A DNA stretch of 28,036 nt from Brachionus koreanus. Taxonomy: Eukaryota > Rotifera > Eurotatoria > Ploima > Brachionidae. Each line of letters begins with the position of its first letter. Position 1 is the first letter of the stretch. Positions 9,641-20,447 of the stretch are shown here, piece by piece. A program made the translations under genes and the position numbers. The notes beneath the pieces were generated by a model, which saw nothing but the letters and a program-made list of their open reading frames with translations, did not search any database and was not told where the DNA came from. The DNA is taken from the NCBI GenBank assembly GCA_016987375.1, contig PJRA01000036.1:75740-103775 (forward strand). The letters run 5' to 3'.

Positions 9641-10032
9641 TTTCTATATTCAATAATATGAATTTGATTTTTACAGATTTTGAAAAAAAATCAAAAATTT
9701 TATTTAATGTTTAGCTTTTTTAATTATTTTGTTATATGATCAATTATACAAATTCTTGTTTTTAATTTGTAACAATAATAGTTTTATAAAATAAAAAAAA
9801 AAGGAAGTGTTAATCGGTATTTTATGACCATAGCATGTTAATTAATCTTGATATTGATACAAAAATGAAAATTATAATTATAAACTTAATTTGTTTGTTT
9901 GAGAAAAAATTATCATCTTCAACAAAATTACATTTTTATTTTAAACAAAAACTTTTAGAATTTTTAGTTTTGAGTTTCATTAAATTTATACAATAGAAAT
10001 TCAAAAATTTATTAACTATGTCAACAAGGTGA
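9641..10032. other. AT-rich stretch before the gap, nothing supported
   Basis: Low-complexity AT-rich DNA with no gene or repeat that I can support. Confidence 0.5.
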
Positions 10033-10741
10033 NNNNNNNNNNNNNNNNNNNNNNNNNNNNNNNNNNNNNNNNNNNNNNNNNNNNNNNNNNNNNNNNNNNN
10101 NNNNNNNNNNNNNNNNNNNNNNNNNNNNNNNNNNNNNNNNNNNNNNNNNNNNNNNNNNNNNNNNNNNNNNNNNNNNNNNNNNNNNNNNNNNNNNNNNNNN
10201 NNNNNNNNNNNNNNNNNNNNNNNNNNNNNNNNNNNNNNNNNNNNNNNNNNNNNNNNNNNNNNNNNNNNNNNNNNNNNNNNNNNNNNNNNNNNNNNNNNNN
10301 NNNNNNNNNNNNNNNNNNNNNNNNNNNNNNNNNNNNNNNNNNNNNNNNNNNNNNNNNNNNNNNNNNNNNNNNNNNNNNNNNNNNNNNNNNNNNNNNNNNN
10401 NNNNNNNNNNNNNNNNNNNNNNNNNNNNNNNNNNNNNNNNNNNNNNNNNNNNNNNNNNNNNNNNNNNNNNNNNNNNNNNNNNNNNNNNNNNNNNNNNNNN
10501 NNNNNNNNNNNNNNNNNNNNNNNNNNNNNNNNNNNNNNNNNNNNNNNNNNNNNNNNNNNNNNNNNNNNNNNNNNNNNNNNNNNNNNNNNNNNNNNNNNNN
10601 NNNNNNNNNNNNNNNNNNNNNNNNNNNNNNNNNNNNNNNNNNNNNNNNNNNNNNNNNNNNNNNNNNNNNNNNNNNNNNNNNNNNNNNNNNNNNNNNNNNN
10701 NNNNNNNNNNNNNNNNNNNNNNNNNNNNNNNNNNNNNNNNN
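10033..10741. other. Assembly gap (709 N)
   Basis: A run of N. Open frames across it are artefacts. Its content and true size are unknown. Confidence 1.
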
Positions 10742-10934
10742 CAAAATAGTTTAATCGATAAAGCAATGTGTGAAATTAGCCATTAATGATATTAAATTTT
10801 AATTAACATTTATTTATTTAGAAAAAAAAACAAAACAATTATCAGCAGTTAAGTCGATTGATTACAATTATATTAATTTTTTTATTATAAAGTTAAATCT
10901 TGTAAAAAGTCTACCTTTTTTCTTTTTCATAACT

Positions 10935-11225
10935 TTAAAATCTTTTCGATATAGGTATAGATAAATCCTCGTTTAGAAAATCTGTTGCACGATCAATAGC
11001 TTGATAAATGTGACCTTAAATACTGTCTGTTTTACCCCAACCATCTTCACCATTAGAATCACCAGCTAAGTTTACATCTCAAGTAGAATCAAAACCATAT
11101 TTGTCATCAAAATCTTTATCTAAACCATCATCATCGACAAAATATTCATCATGTAACCTCCTGAGTGTCATCAGCTTTCCTGGTTTTTCCAGTACTTTAA
11201 GTAGTACCGAATTTCGACAAGACAT
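10935..11225 (-). pseudogene. ORF relic with two in-frame stops, unknown family
   Basis: From an ATG at 11225-11223 a single frame of 97 codons runs to TAA at 10937-10935, broken only by a TGA and a TAA. The wording is protein-like, not AT noise: it starts M-S-C-R-N-S-V-L-L-K-V-L-E-K, has an acidic centre (D-E-Y-F-V-D-D-D-G-L-D-K-D-F-D-D), then G-E-D-G-W-G-K-T-D and A-I-D-R-A-T-D-F-L-N-E-D-L near the end. There are no frameshifts, so decay is recent or the stops are read through. I do not recognise the family; a fragment of a transposon protein is likeliest. Confidence 0.4.
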
Positions 11226-12088
11226 TTTCAAATTTAAAAATTTTTTGTTTTTAAATGTTGATTTTTAAGCATATAATGTTTCAAATAAAAAATCTTTGAA
11301 AAAATAGCTTTTACTGCATAAATTTCAAATGTATAGTTTTTTTTTGTTGCAGAAAATAATTTAATCATAAACATGAATAATCAAAAAGGGTCAAAATGGC
11401 ATATTAAGTGTAAAAAGAGCCAGCAAAATGTTTAATTGGGTTTTTAGAAAAAAGTTATTTCAATTTTTAAATTTAAAATTTTTTGTTAAATAAAGTGATA
11501 TGCCAGATAAACTAGTATAAAAAATGAATAAATTCTGAATAATCAATCAAATTGGAAAAAAAAAGAAGCTCTTATCCGAATAAAAAATTTAGCCTGATCG
11601 AAAACAAAATTTATTCTTGTATAATGTCAATTTTAGAAAAAAACGTTAAATTAAGATTTAAAATAGTAAAAAATATAAAAGCAAAAAAAAAATTCTCAAA
11701 TTTCAACAAAATAGTTTTTTTTTTTAAAAATTCTCAAGTTAAAACAACAAGAAAATAAATCGAATTTAAAAATTAGGAAAAAAAATTAAATTTTTTTTTA
11801 AATAATAAAATAAAATATAAAAATATTCAATCTCATACTGTATTGCTACCTACTAATATTTTTTTCTTTTTTTTGTTTTTTTGAAAACTCATTTGATCAT
11901 TTATCAGTTGGCATCAAACATCAAAAACAATATTTAAATTTCTATATGTATTCATACATTTAGTTGTTGTTGCTGTTGTTATTAAATGAAGTATTGTAAT
12001 AATTAAGAAAAAAACTTGGTATAAAAGTATAAGAAGGACGGATCCATTGAAAAATTTTAAAACCGATTTACAAAGGCCGATGACTAAG
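11226..12088. other. AT-rich region including the likely FOXJ1 3' UTR
   Basis: This lies downstream of the FOXJ1 stop. A CAA/CAG-type microsatellite (minus-strand reading) is at about 11962-11981. An AATAAA on the minus strand near 11608-11613 is a weak poly(A) candidate. I see no gene. Confidence 0.4.
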
Positions 12089-14091
12089 CTAATAGGCTTG
12101 CTTGGTCTTGGTTTGTTTGTGTGTCGCCGGGTTCATTTTATTTTGATGCGTGTAAATTCGTTTGCGCGCATGCTGCTGGGCCTGCTGATTGCCAGAGTCT
12201 TTGGTTGCATCGACGTTCAAAAAATCGAGATCATCGACATTCAAGCCAAAGTCCAACGAGTTGTGACTGCTGATTAACATGGCGCTGTCGCACTCATCAT
12301 CCTGTATTATGTGCGGTTGGACGTTTATTAGTCCGGCGTCCAAGTCCAATAGAGTGTCGGGCCACCACTTGGGCTGTCTGATGCCGGTGCCCTGCACAGT
12401 CAGATCAATCGCTTTTTTCTCACTACTCGGATTGATTAGGCTAGTCGGATTGAAGCTATCGTCCAAGTTAAACTGGCTGGTTATGTTGAAAAGCTCGCTG
12501 AGCTCGTTGTCATGCGCCAAACTGGAGCTTTTTTTCAACAGGCCGCCTACTAAATCGTCCGGTGATGAGTTAGATGTACATGAGGAGTCAGTGAATTGGT
12601 CCAGTTCGAGATGAGGCAAATTGGCCTCGTCGAAATTGAACAAGTTTGCTTCGTCATAGCCAATTCCCGCCGCATTCGAATGTAATGAGTTACTAAACGA
12701 ATCACTAAAATCAAAATGAGCACTATTTGACACATGTTGCTGCTGTTGATGCTGTTGTTGGTGTTGTTGCTGTTGCTGTAATTGTTGAAGATTAACATGA
12801 CCCATTTGCTGATGATTGGAGTCAATGTAGTGGCCCGAATTCGGATTTAAGGCCATGCCGTAACCATAGGTTGAATGAGATTTGTTAACTTGGGACAAAT
12901 TGGCATCCGATCTAACAAAATCGCGATTTTCCATTTCATTAAATTGAACAAGATCGAGTTTTGTCTTTTTTTTCTCATCAGCAGTGATTTCGTCACAATT
13001 TTTTCTCTTTCGCTTGTAGACCTTGTTGCTAATGACACCAAGTGAGTTGGACTCGTCGAGTTGACGCTCGAATTCAGGGTCTAGAGTCCAGAAGCCGCCT
13101 TTTCCCGGCTCATCTTTTTGTCTAGCTATTTTCTTAAAGCATTTATTCAATGACAAATTGTGACGTATGGAATTTTTGAATGTAACTTGCCAATTCGGAT
13201 CTGCTTTTTTAAAATAGCTAAAGTTTCCAATAATCCAATCGTAGATCATTTGTAGTGTCATTTTGGACTGTTTTGACTCTTTCATCGATAGAATAATTAG
13301 TTGCGAGTAGGAATAGGGCGGTTTGCTGTCCGAATTGGTTCGGTATTCGTCGCGGTCTTTCAAAAATGAATTGCGAAATACCGAACTCGGATTTGAGCTT
13401 GAATTGGCTAGGGCCGATTGAGTTTTGCTCGGCTGTAGAATGGCCGGCGCGGACAATTGATGCTGAAGTTGCTGGACTGTTTTGGAGTCGGTTTTTTTGT
13501 TTCGGCGCTTGGTCGACGCGTTCGACGAGCATGTTGATTGGGGCGACGCGCTGCACTGAACAGAGAGCGGCGGCGACAACGGCGGATAGTTAATGTTTGA
13601 TGAATGCTTTGAGGACACATTTACCGCCGGAATGGTCGCACTGTCCAGATCGCAGTCCAGATTCGGCTGAAATTTGTCACTAGTTTGCGAATTTGGCGAT
13701 AGAGAACAACTGCTAGCAGCAATTGTCGGATTTTTCATTATGTTAAGACTTTGCAGCCACTGGAGCGAGGTTAAGCTGTCGTCGAGCATGTTGGACGAGC
13801 TCGAGTCCGAGTCCGATAGTTTGCTCAGATACGCTTCTTCGCTGAACTCGTCTATTTTGTCTACAGTGGTCAGCAAATTTGACTTGGCTTGTCTATGGCT
13901 CATTAAATTGATGGTCTTTATGGGAGAACAGTTGGCCTTGGGTATTTTATTCAGATTGATTAGTTGCAGTTGCTGGCTAGATGTACTTGGTTTGCATAGC
14001 GGATTGGGCGAGCTGCTCACAAATTGGTCATGTTTGGCCGATGTCACGTTGCTCACTAGTAAACACTTGTTCTGATTATTGTTCAGGGATG
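12089..14091 (-). CDS. FOXJ1: Forkhead transcription factor FOXJ1, main coding exon
   Basis: FOXJ1 is the master activator of motile-cilium genes. The spliced protein is 669 residues: 14 precede the V-S-N at 14056, and positions below count from that residue. The diagnostic N-terminal motif L-D-D-S-L-T-S-L-Q-W-L-Q is at 91-102. The forkhead domain spans 244-333 (K-P-P-Y-S-Y at 245-250, N-S-I-R-H-N-L-S-L-N-K-C-F at 295-307, E-P-G-K-G-G-F-W at 316-323). A basic K-R-K-R-K (348-352) is a likely nuclear signal. A Gln/His tract (424-440) and acidic, Ser-rich segments follow. Odd point: V-T-F-K (291-294) is inserted just before the recognition helix. The exon begins after TTTTCTTTTTATATTTAG at 14092, and the first in-frame ATG inside it is 51 residues downstream of 14056, so the start must come from another exon (17599-17605). 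No other exon is needed. Confidence 0.92.
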
Positions 14092-14668
14092 CTAAATATA
14101 AAAAGAAAATTATTTTATTTTTCTGGTATATTTTTTTTTTATGTTAAAGGGGCTCATGGCCTTCTGAACTGTTAATTGAGCTAAATAAAAACAGAGAAAA
14201 AACTCAAGTAAAAAAAAAAGAAAATAGAATAAAAAAAAGACACTTAATATATTTATTGGGAGTATTTTATTTTTTTTTAAAATGAAACAATAGAGTAAGC
14301 TCTCGAGGCCCATTCCGTTTAATTATAAGTCTGAATAAAAAAAAATAGAGAAAAAAAAAACACATCGATTTGGCACTACAACAACACAACAAAAAAAAAA
14401 ACAGAAATTTTTTTTTTTTTAAACTATTGTTTTCTATGCGACAATTAAAGCCAACAATATAAAATAATTAGTTTTTGTTTTTTCTATTTGGCAAAAAAAA
14501 GAAACAAAAAACAATTGCTTTTGGAAATTTATATCCAAAATAGCTTCGAGTTTAGACTACATGCAAAAATAATATATTTATTTATTAAGACTAATAGCAG
14601 CTGAATTGGGCACGATTGAATGTACAGTAGGCAAATTAGCGCTCGTGGCACACTAAGCGTACCTAGTT

Positions 14669-14676
14669 TGTTTACA
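14669..14676. promoter_or_regulatory. Forkhead-type motif TGTTTACA in FOXJ1 intron
   Basis: An exact TGTTTACA, the core bound by many forkhead factors. It is one of several around this gene (17831-17838, 18543-18549, 19393-19400). A single 8-mer is weak evidence. Confidence 0.25.
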
Positions 14677-14910
14677 AATTAAAATCGAAGTTTATCGATT
14701 TGGCACAGGTTTAATTGACTTTAAGTAGATTTATAAAAGCTTTATTTAAAGCCACCGTGAGTGTTTATTAAAAATATCTACAATGTTTCTAATCTTGCCA
14801 TTAATCTCGGTCTCAAGTGCTTTCAAGAAGCCTTTTCTCAGAGTTTTCAAGAGCTCAATAAATCCTAAATTTAAATTGCAACTCACAAAAGCCACACAAA
14901 CACACATACT

Positions 14911-14938
14911 CTCTCTCTCTCTCTCTCTTTCTCTCTTG
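14911..14938. repeat. (TC)n microsatellite
   Basis: A near-perfect dinucleotide run in the FOXJ1 intron, interrupted once. It accounts for the Arg/Glu and Leu/Ser runs in shadow frames. Confidence 0.8.
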
Positions 14939-16881
14939 AACACTAATTTTCTCAACTATCACACTTTTAGACACATTCTATTCTTTTTATTGTGCTTTTA
15001 GTTTTTTTTTTTTTTCTAAAAAAATACCTTATAGACAATGACAGAAACATTCAAAAATACTTGAAAAAAATTAAAAATAAAATATTTAGATGTTAGGAGA
15101 CTCTCAAAATAAAATTTAATATAAATTTTTTTTTATCTAATTGTTGAATAGTCGGCCAAGATTTTGTAAAATTTTTTCAAAATTTAAAAAATATGTAGAT
15201 TATTGAACTTAATGTTTTCTAAAATAAAACTTATTTATTTATTAATTTTTTGATAATTTTGGAAATTTTAAATTTCAAATTAGAAAACAGAAGCCTTATT
15301 TTAAATTTAATTTCAACTTATCAATATGTACAATTAGTTCATTCTTTTTTGAAGTTAAAAAATGACAATTAACCAGAGTGTGAAAACAGTTGAGGTTTTT
15401 TTTTTGATCCTGCTGCTTTAAAGCAAATATAATCAAATAGATTTACTAAGATTAAACGATGCGATTAATCAAGTTCTTTTGATCTAAATCAATCGTATAT
15501 TTTAATAGAATAAGTCGATATTTTTGTGTTTGTTAGCTTACCGGGTTTACACGGATGTGCGCTTAATTCTGGCTCAAGTAGACTTAAATATAAAAAAAAA
15601 TGACTTATTAAAATTTTATTTTAAATTTTTGCTTTAGATTTTAGTCAGTTAGACTAAGTGAAAAACTTTATGTTTAAAAAAATTTGAATTAAAATTTTAA
15701 GCTATTCAATTTAATTTAAAAAAAAAAATTAATTAAAAAATGTGATCTTAAAATTTCTGAAGTCTTTGATTAAAAGATTGACTTTTCTCAAGCCAAAAAT
15801 TTAAAGAATAGTGTACATTGAACACTCAATAGAGCTATTAAGTAAAATTTTATACATAATAAAAGAGAAACCTGTGAAAAGAGTACTTAGCGAATTTTAA
15901 ATTAAACCTTATCCAAAAGGCCTAAATTAAAGTTAAAATTGTCCCTATTTTTTAGAGTACATCTTTTTGACTAGCATCAAAGGTTTACGCACAACATTTT
16001 AGCATTTTGGAAAATTATAAAAGCTCATTTTGAATATAGCCAATAAATTATATTTAAAATTGGCTTCAAGTTTGTTTATTTAGCTTTATTTAGTAATTTT
16101 TTCAAAGTATTCGTTTTGAAAAAAAAAGAACTAAATCAAACAAGCTTCTAAAATGAGATTTTCAAAGCTCAGGTTTTAGATTTCTCGTGAATATGGATTT
16201 TAATTGATTACCTTTATATTTGTATATGCCTAAATCATGCTTAGTGATCAAGCCATACTCATTAGAACCAAAAAAATTTAAAAAAAAAGAGAGAATCAGC
16301 ACCCACGCGATCTATGTCTTTTTTGTCACTGACTAGGACTTAAATTAAGCTTTTTTTTCTCGACCTTTAATAATTTAATTAAACTTTTCTAATTAGGTTA
16401 GAGCATAGCAGAAAAATGATGAAATTTGACTATTTCGATTGACATTCGAATCAACCTGTGCCACAAAGAAAATAAAAGAAAGAATAAAAAAAAAATACAA
16501 TTTTTTTTCTTCTTAATGTCGCAATTAAGAAGACTAAACTCAAGCAAATAAAATACGAAACAATATATCAACCTGGGCAACATTTAAATATTTAAATTAG
16601 AGAGAATAATCTTAGAATTAAAACTTGCTTAATGAATAAATGATTTGAATTTTTTTACGTTCGATCAAATATTTAATAAAAGAAATAGAAAAAAAAAAAC
16701 TTTCTTATTTAAATTAAATCAAATATTTTTCTAGCTATTCTTGTTTGCTTTTCGGCTTGTTGTTCAATAAAGTAATATTAATTCTTATTTGCATTAGTTT
16801 TCTCTCGCTCGCTTGTTCTCTCTCTTTCTTTTTGTTGAGCGTCAACTTCATTTAAAATCAATGCCCGTCAATGGTTCACCT

Positions 16882-16906
16882 AAATCTGATACTTTGTATC
16901 GGATTT
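16882..16906. repeat. Hairpin in FOXJ1 intron
   Basis: AAATCTGATAC and GTATCGGATTT pair over 11 positions around TTT, with one G-T wobble. The loop is too tight for an ordinary microRNA precursor. Confidence 0.4.
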
Positions 16907-17259
16907 GAGTTGTTCTAATCAGGCTCTGCAAACAAGCTCTATCTCATTATCCTATAATTGGCCATTCTCTTCTATTTTTTAAGCTATAAAAAACACTAGC
17001 AAAGACTTACTCAACATTTGGCAAAAAAAAATTAATTTAAAATTCATAAAAAGAAACTTTAGTTTAAAAAAAAGTTTATTTTTTGCAATTCAAATTTTGA
17101 AACTGGTTAAAATGAAAAAAAAAAAAAAAACGGAATGCAAAGCCTTTCCACTCTCACAACTACTCCAATCAATTCTAAAATTTTGTTTGATTTATTTATT
17201 TATTTTTTTTTCGGATAACAAAAATTTTAAATTAAGAATACTATGAAAATAAGAGAGTA

Positions 17260-17279
17260 AGAGAGAGAGAGAGAGAGAA
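17260..17279. repeat. (GA)n microsatellite
   Basis: A purine dinucleotide run in the FOXJ1 intron, about 320 nt from the exon 1 donor. Confidence 0.75.
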
Positions 17280-17598
17280 AAGAGAGTTTTAAAAAATTGA
17301 GAATTTCGCTGCATTATACGGCTTTGCGCGCCTAATTACGTGCTTGCAACTCAAGCCTAGAATTAATTAAATTATTATGCAATGTGCAAGCTTGGTAAAA
17401 CAAGCAATGGTCCTTTTAAATTTAAATTTTATATTTTCTTCTTTTTTTTCTAAAAAATTGAACACAAGCAGAAAAAAAATTTTTGTTAAATTTTATTTAT
17501 TGTAAAGAACAAAAAAATGAAAAAAGTTTTTTAAACTATTGAAATATATTTTACAGCTATTAAATTAATTTAAATTAAATTAAGTTAAATTGGCTTAC

Positions 17599-17605
17599 CA
17601 ATCAT
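17599..17605 (-). CDS. FOXJ1: FOXJ1 coding exon 1 (start codon, 7 nt)
   Basis: ATGATTG lies directly before a consensus donor (G|GTAAGC). Its last base joins CA at the start of the main exon (14091) to make GCA, so the protein begins M-I-A-S-L-N-N-N-Q and runs in frame into the V-S-N-V-T-S part. Total coding length is 2010 nt. No other ATG-plus-donor that I saw upstream fits this phase. A six-codon upstream ORF (ATG at 17633-17631, TGA at 17618-17616) precedes the start and could dampen translation. Confidence 0.75.
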
Positions 17606-20348
17606 GGTTAATCGATCAGTTGGCGGGGCTCATTTCGATCGATACAAAAAAGACACACAGACAGCTGAGCGTGACTGGTTGGCAAATAGAACTAGGAGCG
17701 TAAGACAGACCTATGTTCTAAATATTAGCTCGAAAAATAAATCTAAATAAAAATGAAATTAAAAAAGTTTTGATCTGAGCTGAAAATTGGACATATGGTT
17801 TTATTTTATTGAAGCGGCCTGAATTCGCCTTGTTTACATGTGTTCACAAATTGAATGCAAAGAAAAAAGCCATACATGTAGTAAAATAGCTGCTTTGGCC
17901 TTAAGTGTTCGAAATTTATTCGAGTTTTATTAAATCTTAACATTAAGAGTGCCAAATAAATATCGAGTCCACAACTTGAACTTTTCTGCTAATCGGAAAA
18001 CGACAAGGAAGACTTAGATTTATTTAGGTCGAATTTCGATAACAAATAATTTAAAATTTAAATTATTTCTTAAATACAGCTGATTGAAGTTGAAGCCGGG
18101 CTTTAATTAAAAAACCAATTAAATTTCTTAACTTAAAATTTCAAGTGTCTGCAAGAAAAAAAAAAGAGAATATCGACCAAGCTAATGATAAGCCTATTCT
18201 AGTTCAGAATCAGCTCATAAATTTCAAATTAGTTTTTGTTTTAATAGAGTTTTGTTATTGTTGTATGAGCAAATGTTTTCATGAACTGAAAAATTATTCT
18301 GAATAAAAATCCAATTTAAAATGTATCCGATTTTTTTTTTTTTTTAATTAAAAAAAGTAAAATACCACTAAATTTAGGTTAAGTATATATTTGCAGAACG
18401 TTTTATCGAAGTCCGAAAAGTCACTTTATTCCGTCATCTTTTCATTCTAGTGTTTTAAAGATTCTCTAATTTTTGATAACACACACACACTGCAAGTATT
18501 AATACTCTTACTGAAGCACTGTTATTAATTAGCCCGCCCAGAGTAAACAAAATATGTTTTTTACTACTATGGCAATGATGAAATTACGAAATTACTCTCC
18601 CTCTTTTATTTTTTTTCTAACAAAATTTTCTTGAGTGCATTTTTGAAAATTGACCACTATTGGGCTAAGCCCATATAGACAGACTCTATTTCCTCTATGG
18701 AATTTTAGCAAATTATTTCTATTAGAATAGATTTACACTTTTTTTTGTTCACTTTATTTTGAATTATTGGACGCGCCGAGCCGAATTAAATTTTTTCTCC
18801 TGGCGACTGACTTGTTATTCACTGACCTGGCAACTTAGCTTCAATTCAAAGCTATTAGGTAAAGAGATACAAATTTAAAACTATGCGAGCATATGCTTCA
18901 AAGTGAAAATTAGCCTCTTTTTATTCGAATATTTTTAATTTTTTCTTTATTAAACAATTTTATTTTTCTCTTATATACAAACAACAAAAAATAAAAACCA
19001 ATTTTATTATTATTTTTTTTTAATTTGAAAAAACGTTTCGATTTTTCTCCAAGAATGCTGTTAGGCCTCTTGCACTAGATTTGATTTAATGGAATAAGTA
19101 AATTGTTTATGGCACTTTGTTCAATTATAATACTCTTTCTTTTTTAGTCAAGTTATTACTATTTTATTATTTTAGATTTCCATTAATAATTGTTATTATT
19201 TGATGGAAAAGCGACTAGTGAACAAAATAGATGGGGGAAAAAGCCAATTTAATTATATAACCAACTAATCGGATCTCCTCATGGTTGCAAACTATTTATT
19301 GAAATTGAAAAAAAAAAAATTAAAAAATATTTACTTAAATAAGCTAAAGTCGCTAGTAATTATAGTAAAATGAAAATAACTTGCTTAATGTCTGTAAACA
19401 AGAGTTAAAGCATTGTTTTTTTCTCGTGTCCGAGAATACTTTACCGGACATTAGTTGACAAAAAGCATCTGATCGCTTGATTACTATGGGCAAGTCCTGA
19501 AATAGTTAAGCTTATATTTATTGCTTTGTCACATGTCTTAACTGTTTTAGCTTGCTAGCTTCGGGCAACGCTAAAAAATAATTAACTTTTAGACACTCTA
19601 TCCAGCACTCATAATTAAACTAATTAATTTGAAAATAATTTGACTCGGATTTGTATTTGAATTCCTGAGGAGAAAATTACATCTTGTTGGTCGAACACAA
19701 TGGCTGGCCAATTGTGTCCAAATCAATAAGTAGAACAACTAGTTGGAATTTAAAAAAAATATATATAAATTTTTTCAATTTTGCCTTAACTATAAGAATT
19801 TAGGATTTACACTTTTTATTAAATGATAAGAAAACAATTTAACATTATTTTTTTATTGATAGAGTAAATTTAATTTTAAATTTTTTTGTTAAATACCTTT
19901 TTTATTACCTTTGCCACATAAAAACAAATGGGACTAATCTAAATCGCATTGAAATTTCTCTAAAATCTTGTACTGATTCGAGTTTTTTTAGATATATATT
20001 TAAATTTACAAAAAAAAAAGGTAAGGCCATGCTTACAAATAAATGATTATTTTAGAACTAATTTAATATTCTAAACAAGATAAATTTTTACTTTAAAATC
20101 TAAAAGGCAAGAATTGAAAAAAGTTTTATCAAATTAAAAGAGAAAAAAATTAAAAGGTAAAAACAAGACTTATTGAAAACACGAATTTAGAGGAAGTTTA
20201 TCATTTATAATTCATTTAAAATTTTAATGTTATTTTTTTTTTCATAAATTAAAAAATATAATTATGAAGTAAGTTTTTTATTAAAAAATGAGCAGATGAA
20301 AATTGAGAGAAAGAGAGAGGCAAGATATTTTTGTAGTAAAAGATAAAA
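17606..20348. other. FOXJ1 5' region and intergenic DNA
   Basis: The minus-strand 5' UTR and promoter should lie from 17606 upward; 17610-17720 is less AT-rich than its surroundings. Forkhead-like cores occur at 17831-17838 (TGTTTACA), 18543-18549 (GTAAACA) and 19393-19400 (TGTAAACA). Also seen are (AC)6 near 18480, a small palindrome TGGGCTAAGCCCA at 18661-18673, a GC-richer patch at 18770-18840 and a GA-rich run near 20301-20323. No clear RFX X-box and no gene were found. Confidence 0.45.
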
Positions 20349-20376
20349 TTTATTGTTTGAAGATAATTTTTTTATT
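20349..20376 (-). promoter_or_regulatory. Poly(A) signals for the Cys-rich membrane gene
   Basis: Two minus-strand AATAAA motifs (20371-20376 and 20349-20354), about 72 and 94 nt past the stop at 20448. Confidence 0.4.
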
Positions 20377-20447
20377 AAAAAAAAAATCATTTTTTTTAAA
20401 TAAGTTAGTTTTATGAGTCCTTGTAAAAGCCAGGTCATAAATTATCA

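Larger units (their letters stand above)
14092..17598 (-). other. FOXJ1 intron 1 (3507 bp)
   Basis: Bounded by G|GTAAGC (17598) and TATATTTAG|C (14092). It contains (TC)n at about 14911-14938, a (GA)n run at about 17260-17279, an exact 13-nt direct repeat ATCGATTTGGCAC (14364-14376 and 14694-14706), a hairpin at 16882-16906 and a forkhead-type site at 14669. No coding exon was found inside. A GT at CCCG|GTAAGC near 15540 could be a minor donor. Confidence 0.7.

Noticed and set aside
10016..10766. Open frames spanning the N run
   Set aside because: Artefacts of the assembly gap; every codon inside is unknown.
12550..13620. Several frames of 64-112 codons on both strands inside FOXJ1
   Set aside because: Shadows of the FOXJ1 reading frame. 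Their Asn/Ser or Arg/Thr-rich content follows from shifted CAG/CAA and Ser codons.
14110..14313. ATG at 14154 as the FOXJ1 start in an exon just upstream
   Set aside because: It runs into a stop without a GT donor, and the sequence is the polypyrimidine side of the acceptor at 14092.
14783..15001. Plus-strand ORF with a Leu/Ser run
   Set aside because: Created by the (TC)n microsatellite inside the FOXJ1 intron.
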